DNA from: a virus
Reading direction: 5' to 3' (one strand)
Virus record (IMG/VR): IMGVR_UViG_3300024999_001891
Coordinates: 1 to 64,000 of that record
DNA: 64,000 nt
Made by a program: the position numbers and the translations under genes. The notes under the pieces are model-generated. The model searched no databases, was not told where the DNA came from, and saw nothing but the letters and a program-made list of their open reading frames with translations. Shown here in pieces: positions 56,804-64,000 of this stretch (position 1 is its first letter; each line of letters starts with the position of its first letter).

Positions 56804-59020
56804 TTGAGTATAATAAATGAGAACGCACAAAAGTTATTAGCACAAAGATATTTTCTTAGAGATGAAGAAGGTAGATTATTAGAAGATACGGCAGAAGAAA
56901 TGTTTGCTAGAGTAGCAAGAGCGATATCTAAAGCTGAAAAAACTCCAGAATTACAAAAAAAGTGGAGACAAATATTTTTTGATACTATGAAGGCTTTAGA
57001 ATTTATTCCAAGTAGTCCACAATTAATGAATTCTGGAACATCAATGCAACAAATTAGTTCATGTTTTATTCTTGATGTAGAAGATAGTATTGAAAGTATT
57101 ATGGATATAGCAAAAGATAGTGCTATTATCTTCAAATCTGGTGGCGGAGTTGGGATGAGTATGCGGAATATTCGTCCCAAGGGAGATATTATTAGTACAT
57201 CTAAAGGAGAAGCGTCAGGCGTAGTTAGTTTTATGAATATTTATAATATTCTTGTAGATGTTATTAAAAATGGAGGAAGAAGAAAAGGAGCAATCCTAAT
57301 TACTATTCCAGTTTTTCATCCAGAAATCATGAACTTCATATCATGTAAAACAGATACTTCTGCATTAAATAATATGAATATTAGTGTTGGTATTACGACT
57401 AAATTCATGGAAGCAGTTATTAATGATGAAGATTTTGAACTGATTAATCCTAAAACAAATAAAGCACTAGAAGTAGTTAGAGCAAAATATCTATTTGATA
57501 AAATAGTAGAACATGCTCATGCTACAGGAGAACCTGGAATTATTTTCTTAGATGTAAGTAATAAAGATAATCCTAATCCACAATTAGGAAATATTGATAC
57601 AGGAAATCCGTGTAGTGAGTTTCAAGCTGTAAAAAATTCTAGTTGTAATCTTGGTAGCATTAATCTTAGTTCAGTAGTAAGTAAAAATGGTACAGTAAAT
57701 TGGGTAAAATTGTACGACCTTATTAACATTGGAATTAGATTTTTAGATGATGGAATTGACATAAATCAATTACCATTACAAAAGTTAGTTGAAGTAAATC
57801 AAAAAACTAGACCTGTTGGACTAGGAGTTATGGGATTTGCTAACTTATTGTTTAAATTAAAAATTCCATATAATTCAATAGAAGCAGAGAGGTTCACTGA
57901 TGAATTATTCACGAATATAAGAAAACAATCTGACTTCTATACTGAGTTATTAGGTAGTGAAAAAGGTTATTTCCCAGAATGTAAAAATAGTATCTATAAA
58001 GATAGAGGAAGAAGAAATTCTACAACTTTATCAATTGCCCCAACAGGTTCAATTAGCTTTATTATAGATGAAACAGGTGGAATCGAATGTGAATATGCTC
58101 TAGTTTCTGTACGAAGAACGGAAAATGGAGATCTTTATTATCAAATAAATTCGGTCTTTAAAGCCGAATTAGAAAAGAGAGGTTTATATTCAGAGGAACT
58201 TATAGATAAGATAGCAGAAAATCATGGTTCAATCCAAAGTATGATGGAGATTCCAGAAGATATGAGAAAGGTATTTGTTGTAGCACATGATATTTCTCCA
58301 GAATGGCATTTAAGAATTTTATCCAATGTAGCTAAACACGTTGATTTATCTTGTAGTAAAACTATTAATTTCCCTAATGACGCTACAGTAGAACAAGTTT
58401 CGGATGCATATATGCAAGCATATAAACTAGGTACTATTAAAGGTATTACAGTTTATAGAGATGGGTCAAGAGAGAATCAAACTCTTACAGCAGGTAAGAT
58501 GAAAGAAGACATTCAAGTTCAAAAGTTTGTCTTTCCTTCAGAAACATTAAAGTATGCTGATGCTACAAGATTTAAGGTAGATAGTGGATGTGGATCATTT
58601 TGGTTGTTCTTATGTTATGACGATAATGGCGATTTACGTGAGATATTTTCACAATCTTCGAGTAGTGGTGGGTGTCAGGGAATGACAGAGGCTTTGAGTA
58701 GAATTACATCATTAGCATTAAAATCTAATATTCATCCAGATGTAATTATAGATCAATTAAAATCCGTAAAATGTCCAGTTAGCCTATTAATGAAAAAAGA
58801 AAAAGGATTAAACTCTAAGTCCTGTTCTGATGCTATTGGTAATGCTGTAAGGGATTTTATAAGAAAAGAAAACACAAAAATTATTCCAACTGATAATCTT
58901 CTTATTGAGTGTAATGCTACAGAGTATGAAAAATGTCCTGAATGTGGAGAAAAATTAAGAATGACTCAAGGTTGTGTAGTTTGTCCTAATATGGATTGTG
59001 GTTGGTCGCGTTGCGGATAA
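56804..59020 (+). CDS. nrdJ: B12-dependent ribonucleotide reductase (class II)
   Basis: The 738-aa enzyme starts at TTG behind AAGAGG. SSPQLMNSGT, QISSCFILD, KSGGGVGMSMRNIRP, GNPCSEFQAVKNSSCNLGSI (the Asn-Cys-Glu active centre) and SIAPTGSISFI are the class II signatures. A C-terminal zinc-type ribbon (CPECGEKL, CPNMDCGW) replaces the usual Cys pair region. It makes deoxynucleotides using adenosylcobalamin, without oxygen or NrdB. The host is therefore likely able to supply B12. Confidence 0.92.
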   Translation: MSIINENAQKLLAQRYFLRDEEGRLLEDTAEEMFARVARAISKAEKTPELQKKWRQIFFDTMKALEFIPSSPQLMNSGTSMQQISSCFILDVEDSIESIMDIAKDSAIIFKSGGGVGMSMRNIRPKGDIISTSKGEASGVVSFMNIYNILVDVIKNGGRRKGAILITIPVFHPEIMNFISCKTDTSALNNMNISVGITTKFMEAVINDEDFELINPKTNKALEVVRAKYLFDKIVEHAHATGEPGIIFLDVSNKDNPNPQLGNIDTGNPCSEFQAVKNSSCNLGSINLSSVVSKNGTVNWVKLYDLINIGIRFLDDGIDINQLPLQKLVEVNQKTRPVGLGVMGFANLLFKLKIPYNSIEAERFTDELFTNIRKQSDFYTELLGSEKGYFPECKNSIYKDRGRRNSTTLSIAPTGSISFIIDETGGIECEYALVSVRRTENGDLYYQINSVFKAELEKRGLYSEELIDKIAENHGSIQSMMEIPEDMRKVFVVAHDISPEWHLRILSNVAKHVDLSCSKTINFPNDATVEQVSDAYMQAYKLGTIKGITVYRDGSRENQTLTAGKMKEDIQVQKFVFPSETLKYADATRFKVDSGCGSFWLFLCYDDNGDLREIFSQSSSSGGCQGMTEALSRITSLALKSNIHPDVIIDQLKSVKCPVSLLMKKEKGLNSKSCSDAIGNAVRDFIRKENTKIIPTDNLLIECNATEYEKCPECGEKLRMTQGCVVCPNMDCGWSRCG

Positions 59021-59038
59021 AATAATAGGAGGTAATTT

Positions 59039-59431
59039 ATAATTAATAAACAATACGAAATGGTGAAATTATTCCATCAAAGTTTCAATCACCCTATAGC
59101 AGATAAACCTACTTTTATGCCAATCGAAAGAGCAAATATGAGATATAAATGGATGCTCGAAGAAATAAATGAATTTTTAGAGGCAAATGATATTTGTTGC
59201 CAAGTGGATGCAATTATCGATAATATTTATTTTAGTCTAGGAACTCTCGTAGAAATTGGTATTAGTCCAGATAAAATATTTAAGATTGTTCAAGACGCTA
59301 ATATGAAGAAATTATTTCCTGATGGAAAACCACATTATAGTCCAGAAGGTAAAGTAATTAAACCTGATAATTGGAAACCTCCAGAACCCAAGATTAAAAA
59401 AGTTATAGATAAGTTAATGAGAGGTGTGTAA
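59039..59431 (+). CDS. All-alpha NTP pyrophosphohydrolase-like protein, apparent AUA start
   Basis: YKWMLEEINEFLEANDICCQ and DAIIDNIYFSLGTLVEIGI give the metal-binding EExxE and ExxD-like residues of the MazG/HisE superfamily, as in phage Cof-like phosphohydrolases. ANMKKLFPDGKPHYSPEGK is a typical end. AUA 59039 (MINKQYEMVKLFH) has AGGAGG at six bases; ATG 59060 would cut the first helix. It likely cleans the dNTP pool. Confidence 0.8.
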   Translation: MINKQYEMVKLFHQSFNHPIADKPTFMPIERANMRYKWMLEEINEFLEANDICCQVDAIIDNIYFSLGTLVEIGISPDKIFKIVQDANMKKLFPDGKPHYSPEGKVIKPDNWKPPEPKIKKVIDKLMRGV

Positions 59432-59658
59432 TGCTAGAAATTGGCGAAAAACAAAAATATGTTGTAGGACAAGAGATTAAAGTAAAGCGTACAGATGGCT
59501 CATGGAGTGATGCAAAAGTAACAGGAGTCTATCACAGTGGCATAGATGTTGAATTTTTAGTTGGTAATACTTTTAGAGGACAAGAACACGGTGGAGATCC
59601 TAACAGAAAAGCGTTTAAATTTATTACAACACAATTATATAATACAAATATAAAATAA
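59431..59658 (+). CDS. Hypothetical small beta protein, 75 aa
   Basis: It overlaps the previous stop (TAATG). VGQEIKVKRTDGSWSDAKVT and GVYHSGIDVEFLVG look like an SH3 or KOW fold. No family assigned. Confidence 0.7.
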   Translation: MLEIGEKQKYVVGQEIKVKRTDGSWSDAKVTGVYHSGIDVEFLVGNTFRGQEHGGDPNRKAFKFITTQLYNTNIK

Positions 59659-59676
59659 TGAAAGTGAGATTATAGA

Positions 59677-60255
59677 ATGAATATTACAGAACCATATATT
59701 AAATTTGCAAAATTAACGGAGACAACAAAAATTCCAACTAAACGAGAAGAAGATTCTGGTTATGATGTTTATTGTAATATTGATAAAGATTATTATATCA
59801 ATCCATTTACAACTCGCAGTATCCCAACAGGTATTGCTTCAGAAATTCCTAAAGACTGGACTTTTATTCTATTCGAAAGAGGCAGTACGGGCAGTAAAGG
59901 AATTAAACGATCAGCAGGAGTTTGTGATTCAGGATTCCGTGGAGAATGGCAAGTATTCCTGACAAATACAGCTTACAAAACTGTTGTTCTTAGCGTTAAT
60001 CCTGAAAGAACAAAGCAATATCTACTAAATTACCTAGAAGCAAAAGGTAGGGCAGAATTTGGATCTAAATATAATCCTATGGTAGCAAAAGTAGCAGATA
60101 AGGTTGAGAAAAATTACATCATATATCCAGTTACTAAAGCTATTGCACAAGCAGTTCTGTTTTATACTCCACATGTGACACCACAAGAAGTTCCGTTTGA
60201 AGGGTTAAGTACATCTGAACGAGGAGATAAAATGTTGGGAAGCACAAATGCCTAA
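59677..60255 (+). CDS. dut: dUTPase, 192 aa
   Basis: The five motifs are present: EDSGYDVYC, FERGSTGSKGI, AGVCDSGFRGEW, AIAQAVLFYT and STSERGDKMLGSTNA. About 50 residues between motifs III and IV are extra compared with the usual 145-aa trimeric enzyme, as in some Firmicute phages. It removes dUTP and gives dUMP. Together with RNR and Gmk it feeds DNA synthesis. Confidence 0.92.
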   Translation: MNITEPYIKFAKLTETTKIPTKREEDSGYDVYCNIDKDYYINPFTTRSIPTGIASEIPKDWTFILFERGSTGSKGIKRSAGVCDSGFRGEWQVFLTNTAYKTVVLSVNPERTKQYLLNYLEAKGRAEFGSKYNPMVAKVADKVEKNYIIYPVTKAIAQAVLFYTPHVTPQEVPFEGLSTSERGDKMLGSTNA

Positions 60256-60265
60256 ATAGTAAACA

Positions 60266-60292
60266 AGTGGGTAGAAAAAATATCTACCCACT
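60266..60292 (+). terminator. 10-bp terminator after dut
   Basis: AGTGGGTAGA (60266-60275) pairs with TCTACCCACT (60283-60292) and is followed by ACTTTTAAAA. It closes the nucleotide module. Confidence 0.78.
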
Positions 60293-60325
60293 ACTTTTAA
60301 AAGTAAAAATAAGGAGTGTTAAATA

Positions 60326-60460
60326 ATGACAGATATTAAACAACAAGAAACTTTTAAATTTAAGGATTGTATTTCTAAAATTTCAGCATCAGACGTTAAT
60401 AATCCAATCTTAAATCAAATTTTATCTCATTTAAATCCAACTGAATTTAAGAGAGGTTAA
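60326..60460 (+). CDS. Hypothetical protein, 44 aa
   Basis: AAGGAG precedes the ATG. A charged first half, then a helix (NPILNQILSHLNPTEF). Function unknown. Confidence 0.6.
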   Translation: MTDIKQQETFKFKDCISKISASDVNNPILNQILSHLNPTEFKRG

Positions 60461-60464
60461 TTTA

Positions 60465-60782
60465 TTGGCTGTAAAAAAAGTTAAAAGTGAAAATTTACTC
60501 AACAAGAAAAGTACAAAAAAAAAGAAAATCACTATTACTACTACTATAAAATTAAACAATACTACCGTAAAGAGGAAATCTAAACCAAAGAATGTAAGTC
60601 CTTTAATAGAAAACGGTAAATCATATTGTCCAATTTGTAAAAAACAAGAATGTACCATGTTGGATTATGGCTTTAGGGATGAGGATGAACATTGGTTTAA
60701 ATGGTTATGTAAGCCGTGCAATGTAACATTTGAAGTAAAAAAGTTTATTAATGATAACTCAGAGTTTATCATAAGGGAATGA
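60465..60782 (+). CDS. Basic zinc-ribbon protein, 105 aa
   Basis: It starts at TTG behind AGAGAGG. A 45-residue Lys/Thr-rich disordered region precedes YCPICKKQEC and LCKPCNVTF. The basic tail suggests nucleic-acid binding. It overlaps the NadR-like gene by 4 bases. Confidence 0.7.
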   Translation: MAVKKVKSENLLNKKSTKKKKITITTTIKLNNTTVKRKSKPKNVSPLIENGKSYCPICKKQECTMLDYGFRDEDEHWFKWLCKPCNVTFEVKKFINDNSEFIIRE

Positions 60783-61321
60783 TGATAAGTATTAAAAAGG
60801 TTTTAATTTATGGTGCAGAATGTACAGGGAAATCAACTTTAGCCGAACAATTGGCTAAACATTTTAAGACAGTTTTTATTCCAGATCCTAGAAGGCTATA
60901 TATTAAAAAAAATGATTATTGTTTTATATATAATGATTTAAAAAAAATTGCTCAAATTCATGTAAAAACACAGCAAAAAGCTGAAAAAAAAGCAAATAAA
61001 ATATATTTTATTGATACTGATGCAATTACTTTATCGATTTATAGCGAATCTTATTTTCAAAATATTGATCCTGAATTCGAAAAAATTATCAATAAACAAA
61101 ATTATGATCTAATACTTTTTACTCATTCTAATATACCTTGGGTAGAAGACCATATGAGAGATTATGGAGACGCAAATAAACGTAAAGAACTTCATAAAAC
61201 ATTTAAAGATGAGTTGAAAAAAAGAGGGTTAAAGTATGTTGACATAAAAAGTAAATTTTGGGATAAAAGATTAGATACTGCTATAAATGCAGTAAATAAA
61301 CTTTTATTAGAGGGTGATTAA
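60779..61321 (+). CDS. NadR-like kinase (AAA_28 type), 180 aa
   Basis: IYGAECTGKSTLAEQLAKHF is the P-loop, FIDTDAITLSIYSESYF is the substrate and metal part, and LFTHSNIPWVEDHMRDYGD matches the ribosylnicotinamide-kinase end of NadR. The usual E-x-aR-x-Y is PDPRRLY here. The enzyme would phosphorylate nicotinamide riboside or a similar nucleoside, which links it to the Nampt/Prs pair. Confidence 0.78.
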   Translation: MMISIKKVLIYGAECTGKSTLAEQLAKHFKTVFIPDPRRLYIKKNDYCFIYNDLKKIAQIHVKTQQKAEKKANKIYFIDTDAITLSIYSESYFQNIDPEFEKIINKQNYDLILFTHSNIPWVEDHMRDYGDANKRKELHKTFKDELKKRGLKYVDIKSKFWDKRLDTAINAVNKLLLEGD

Positions 61322-61869
61322 TGATATTGAGATTGGGTGTAATTGGCTCTAGGAGTTTCAATGATTATAAGTTGTTATGTAATACGCTTCAAGAATATAA
61401 GCATTATAAACTTGAAATTGTAAGTGGTGGAGCAAAGGGAGCAGATAGTTTAGCCAAGCGATATGCTGAAGAAAATCTGCTTCCATATAAAGAATTTTTA
61501 CCAGATTGGGATTCATTTGGAAAACAAGCGGGGTTTATTAGAAATGCAGACATTATAGCTAATAGTGATGAAGTGGTGGCCTTTTGGGATAAAAAAAGTA
61601 GTGGAACCGCAAATAGTATTCATCTTGCAGGTAAAAAAGGAATACCAGTTAAAATTATTCATTTTGAAGAAGAAAAGCTTATTAAATCAAATAAAGAATT
61701 ATTCAATGCATGGAAAAATTTAGCCGAAACAATAGGCTGGATAGGTGGAATAGTTCAAAATGACTATTTGGCCTCAAAGGAAGATGTTTTAGGATGGATT
61801 CAATTAGTTAATAACTCGTTTGCTAAATTCAAAGAATTAGCTTCAAAAACTAGAGAATATATAAAATAA
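61321..61869 (+). CDS. SLOG-family (YspA/DUF2493-like) protein, 182 aa
   Basis: RLGVIGSRSFNDY, VSGGAKGADSLAKRYAEE, FLPDWDSFGKQAGFIRN and AFWDKKSSGTANSI are the strands and loops of the SLOG Rossmann fold. SLOG proteins bind or cleave nucleotide derivatives including NAD-type signals. It overlaps the NadR-like kinase by one base (TAATG), so the two act together. A helical C-terminal extension follows. Confidence 0.83.
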   Translation: MILRLGVIGSRSFNDYKLLCNTLQEYKHYKLEIVSGGAKGADSLAKRYAEENLLPYKEFLPDWDSFGKQAGFIRNADIIANSDEVVAFWDKKSSGTANSIHLAGKKGIPVKIIHFEEEKLIKSNKELFNAWKNLAETIGWIGGIVQNDYLASKEDVLGWIQLVNNSFAKFKELASKTREYIK

Positions 61870-61879
61870 GGAGAAATAA

Positions 61880-62143
61880 ATGGAATTAAACGAAGATATT
61901 GTTATGGTAATGATTATTACCTCTCAACTTATAGATACTGGAAAAACTCACGGACAAATAAAATCTCTTTTTGATGGTAAATTTCAACAATTTATTAAAC
62001 TTACAGATGAGATGGATAAAGATCCTCTAATGGCTGAAAAAGTTGATTTAATGCTTATAAAAATGTTTTCTGATTCTTTAAGTAGAATTGAATTTGAAGA
62101 AAATAATATTGTTATAAAGGAGGATAAAAATGAAGATCAGTAA
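61880..62143 (+). CDS. Hypothetical protein, 87 aa
   Basis: AAGGAG precedes the ATG. Mostly helical and acidic (NEDIVMVMIITSQLIDTGKT). The next gene has a similar start and may be a distant copy (SKDMITLIALLTLADDMG). Confidence 0.7.
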   Translation: MELNEDIVMVMIITSQLIDTGKTHGQIKSLFDGKFQQFIKLTDEMDKDPLMAEKVDLMLIKMFSDSLSRIEFEENNIVIKEDKNEDQ

Positions 62144-62366
62144 AGACATGATAACTTTAATAGCTCTTTTGACTCTGGCAGATGATATGGGGTTTGATGA
62201 TAATAAAGCAAATGAAATTATAGGAAAAGATAGAATAGATAAAATTGATAATTTGTTTTCTAAAATATTTAATGATTCAAATAGTGAATATGATGAATAT
62301 ATATTAAATTTATCATTTAATATGATTAAAGATATTATTGATAAGATTGATACTGATAATAAATAA
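62130..62366 (+). CDS. Hypothetical protein, 78 aa
   Basis: It overlaps the previous gene by 14 bases and is similar to it in helix layout and acidity. Possibly a tandem duplicate. Function unknown. Confidence 0.7.
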   Translation: MKISKDMITLIALLTLADDMGFDDNKANEIIGKDRIDKIDNLFSKIFNDSNSEYDEYILNLSFNMIKDIIDKIDTDNK

Positions 62367-62379
62367 GGAGAATAATAAA

Positions 62380-63279
62380 ATGGAACAAAAGAAATATACT
62401 GATGTTATACGTCTTGGTCACAAAACAACAGTAGGAGTATTAACAAAAGGCGACAATATAATAATTCAAGAGAAGATTGACGGTTCGAATGCAGGATTCA
62501 GAAGAGTTGGCGATAAACTTATCGCTTACTCTCGTAACAATGAATTACACGAAGGATTGACTCTTAATGGGTTTTATCAATTTGTTCAATCTCTAAATCC
62601 ACAAATTTTTGTAGAAGGTTATATTTATTTTGGAGAATGGCTTCGTGCAAAACACAAAATAGATTATTCAAAACGAACAGCAGATTTTTATATGTTTGAT
62701 TTATACGATGTGGATAATGAATGTTATTGTGATTATACAGATGCTAAATTTGTGGCTGAATTAATTGGATTAACCTTTGTACCCATTTTTTATGAAGGAG
62801 AATACATTGATTTTGAACATCTTATGTCTTTTGTAGGTAAATCAGATATTGCAGAACATGGTGAAGGAATTGTAGTTAAAAATACAAATTATCGTAATCA
62901 ATATGGTAATCAAATTTATGTTAAATTAGTTACAGAAGAATTTGCAGAAACACAGAAACAAAAACTTCCAAAAGATCCTACTGGATATGGTTTAAATAAA
63001 TTTGTGGCAGAATTTCTAACTCCTGCAAGAGTAGAAAAATTTATGTACAAATTAGTAGATGAACAATTTATTCCTGAAGATTATGGAATTGAACTTATGG
63101 GAACTATCCTAAAAGAACTTGGATCAAGAATATATGATGATCTTCTTAAAGAAGAGTCTGATAATCTTTCAGAAGAAGATTCTGATGAAAAAGATATTAA
63201 AAAGTCTATTGGAAAAGTTTTACCTTTACTTGTTAAATCAATTGTGTTAGAAAATCAAAAGAATTATCAACAAGTATAA
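62380..63279 (+). CDS. RNA ligase, Rnl2-like, 299 aa
   Basis: The start is ATG 62380 behind AAGGAG. Motif I is QEKIDGSNAGF near residue 33; FGEWLRAKHKIDY, YMFDLYD, EGIVVKN (motif IV) and IYVKLV (motif V) follow. The C-terminal 100 residues are helical with an acidic patch (EESDNLSEEDSDEKD). It should seal nicked RNA duplexes. It is the second RNA ligase in this window; the first is Rnl1-like (36873). Confidence 0.85.
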   Translation: MEQKKYTDVIRLGHKTTVGVLTKGDNIIIQEKIDGSNAGFRRVGDKLIAYSRNNELHEGLTLNGFYQFVQSLNPQIFVEGYIYFGEWLRAKHKIDYSKRTADFYMFDLYDVDNECYCDYTDAKFVAELIGLTFVPIFYEGEYIDFEHLMSFVGKSDIAEHGEGIVVKNTNYRNQYGNQIYVKLVTEEFAETQKQKLPKDPTGYGLNKFVAEFLTPARVEKFMYKLVDEQFIPEDYGIELMGTILKELGSRIYDDLLKEESDNLSEEDSDEKDIKKSIGKVLPLLVKSIVLENQKNYQQV

Positions 63280-63292
63280 AGTATTGTATAAT
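63264..63292 (+). promoter_or_regulatory. Possible promoter for clpP-like gene
   Basis: TATAAT (63287-63292) with a weak TTATCA at 17 bases (63264-63269), overlapping the end of the ligase gene. It lacks the TAATGTG spacer of the other promoters. Confidence 0.4.
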
Positions 63293-63315
63293 ACTAAATT
63301 AAAGGAGGTTAATGA

Positions 63316-63939
63316 ATGGAAGTAGTTAAAAAAGTTAATCATGCGTGTTTTGGTGGAGTTTGTGATTGTGATGATTATGGTGAAATGATGAAAGTTCCAC
63401 CAATAGAAAATGTAGAATATTTATCAGAGTTAAAGCAACGTAAATTATTTATTAATGATGATATAGATGATTATATCGCAATGGAAATCAGTAGACGAAT
63501 TATCAAATGGAACGAAGAGGATAGTGATAAATATGTAAGAAAAGAAATTACAATTTATATTAATACTAACGGTGGATGTTTATATAATTGCATGGGGTTA
63601 ATTTCAGTTATGCTATCTTCAACAACTCCTATTCATACAATTATATTAGCAAAAGCATTTTCAGCAGGATCATTAATCTTCCTTGCAGGTCATAAACGCT
63701 CAATGTATCGCTATACAACATTGTTAATTCATGAAGGTAGCACTTTTGCTTGGGGAGCAATGTCTAAAGTTAAAGAGCAAATTGAGTTTTTCGAAAGAGT
63801 TACTAAAAATCAAGTTAAAGACTTCGTATGTTCTAGAACAAATATTTTACCTAAATTATATGATAAAAATTACAAAACTGAACTGTATCATTCAGCAGAT
63901 GAATGTTTATCTTTTGGTATAACTCACGAAATTATTTAA
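63316..63939 (+). CDS. ClpP-like protease, 207 aa
   Basis: ITIYINTNGGCLYNCMGLIS is the ClpP strand with the conserved NxxGG, AKAFSAGSLIFLAG holds the catalytic Ser, and TLLIHEGS holds the His. Tail and handle parts are shorter than in host ClpP. Phage ClpP-like enzymes serve as maturation proteases or independent peptidases. AAAGGAGG precedes the ATG; a terminator follows. Confidence 0.87.
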   Translation: MEVVKKVNHACFGGVCDCDDYGEMMKVPPIENVEYLSELKQRKLFINDDIDDYIAMEISRRIIKWNEEDSDKYVRKEITIYINTNGGCLYNCMGLISVMLSSTTPIHTIILAKAFSAGSLIFLAGHKRSMYRYTTLLIHEGSTFAWGAMSKVKEQIEFFERVTKNQVKDFVCSRTNILPKLYDKNYKTELYHSADECLSFGITHEII

Positions 63940-63946
63940 TTACTAA

Positions 63947-63978
63947 AACTGAACGTAGATTAAATCCTACGTTCAGTT
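63947..63978 (+). terminator. 12-bp terminator after the clpP-like gene
   Basis: AACTGAACGTAG (63947-63958) pairs with CTACGTTCAGTT (63967-63978), then ATTTAAAC. Confidence 0.78.
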
Positions 63979-63997
63979 ATTTAAACTTAAAGGAGAA

Positions 63998-64000
63998 ATG
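63998..64000 (+). CDS. Start codon of the next gene
   Basis: AAAGGAGAA is followed by ATG as the last three bases of the window. Nothing of the product is visible. Confidence 0.5.

Noticed and set aside
1-64000. TGA read as Trp throughout the phage
   Set aside because: TGA ends several genes with sensible overlaps (2553-2681, 10132-10287, 17295-17492, 28451-29200), and TGG is used for Trp everywhere else.

Overview
The window is a 64-kb slice of a large (jumbo-type) double-stranded DNA phage that infects a low-GC Firmicute. Genes are packed on the + strand, often with stop/start overlaps. They have strong AGGAGG-type ribosome sites and many TTG starts, and sigma-A promoters of one uniform design (TTGACA, 17-base spacer, TATAMT). 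The window holds phage-style replication genes (SSB-like protein, Sak4-like ATPase, DnaB-type helicase, TOPRIM primase, RecJ, B12-dependent RNR, dUTPase, GMP kinase) and dozens of tiny zinc-ribbon proteins. No virion gene, tRNA, rRNA or CRISPR was seen, so this is the early/accessory and replication part of the genome.

Layout. 1-12 kb: the end of a radical-SAM enzyme with a Cys/Gly/Ser peptide directly behind it, then small unknowns with host-like enzymes (YqeY, CoaD, peptide deformylase, metallophosphoesterase). 12-18 kb: homing-endonuclease traces, a 533-aa unknown, and an envelope set (Ser/Pro-rich secreted protein, SPFH protein, small membrane proteins, vWA protein). 19-24 kb: DNA ligase disturbed by an HNH/AP2 insertion, a macro-domain protein, a WGR-PARP gene with an in-frame TGA, and a radical-SAM-like protein whose CX3CX2C motif lies at the C-terminus. 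24-32 kb: small accessory genes, YopX, MazG, a cREC-like protein, a COG3541 nucleotidyltransferase and a deoxyribosyltransferase-like protein. 32-39 kb: a PRPP-synthetase-like plus Nampt-like pair, a PcfJ-like protein, RNA ligase and a kinase-HD fusion. 40-43 kb: a radical-SAM/SPASM enzyme followed by four genes whose products share an N-terminal TNSSSSSF motif. 43-45.5 kb: a tellurium-type set (vWA, TerD, TerC). 46.1-46.7 kb: a structured, probably non-coding region. 46.7-60.3 kb: the replication and nucleotide module. 60.3-64 kb: NadR-like kinase, SLOG protein, second RNA ligase and a ClpP-like protease.

How the genes may work together. One theme is NAD+/ADP-ribose: PARP, macrodomain, Nampt/PRPP-synthetase pair, NadR-like kinase, deoxyribosyltransferase-like and SLOG proteins could make, use or rebuild NAD+ during a defence conflict. 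A second is RNA repair: two RNA ligases, a kinase-HD protein, the cREC-like protein and the nucleotidyltransferase. A third, possibly undescribed, is peptide or protein modification by radical-SAM enzymes, with one radical-SAM gene next to a 31-aa peptide and another next to four proteins sharing a gapless 16-residue N-terminal motif.

Three features run across the window: a short intergenic dyad (ATARAA-N6-TTYTAT) with a fixed 6-base centre, found about 17 times in the first 40 kb; about eleven genes, including the primase, that appear to start at AUA or AUU; and hairpins separating most transcription units. All functions are read from sequence motifs by eye; no database search was possible.
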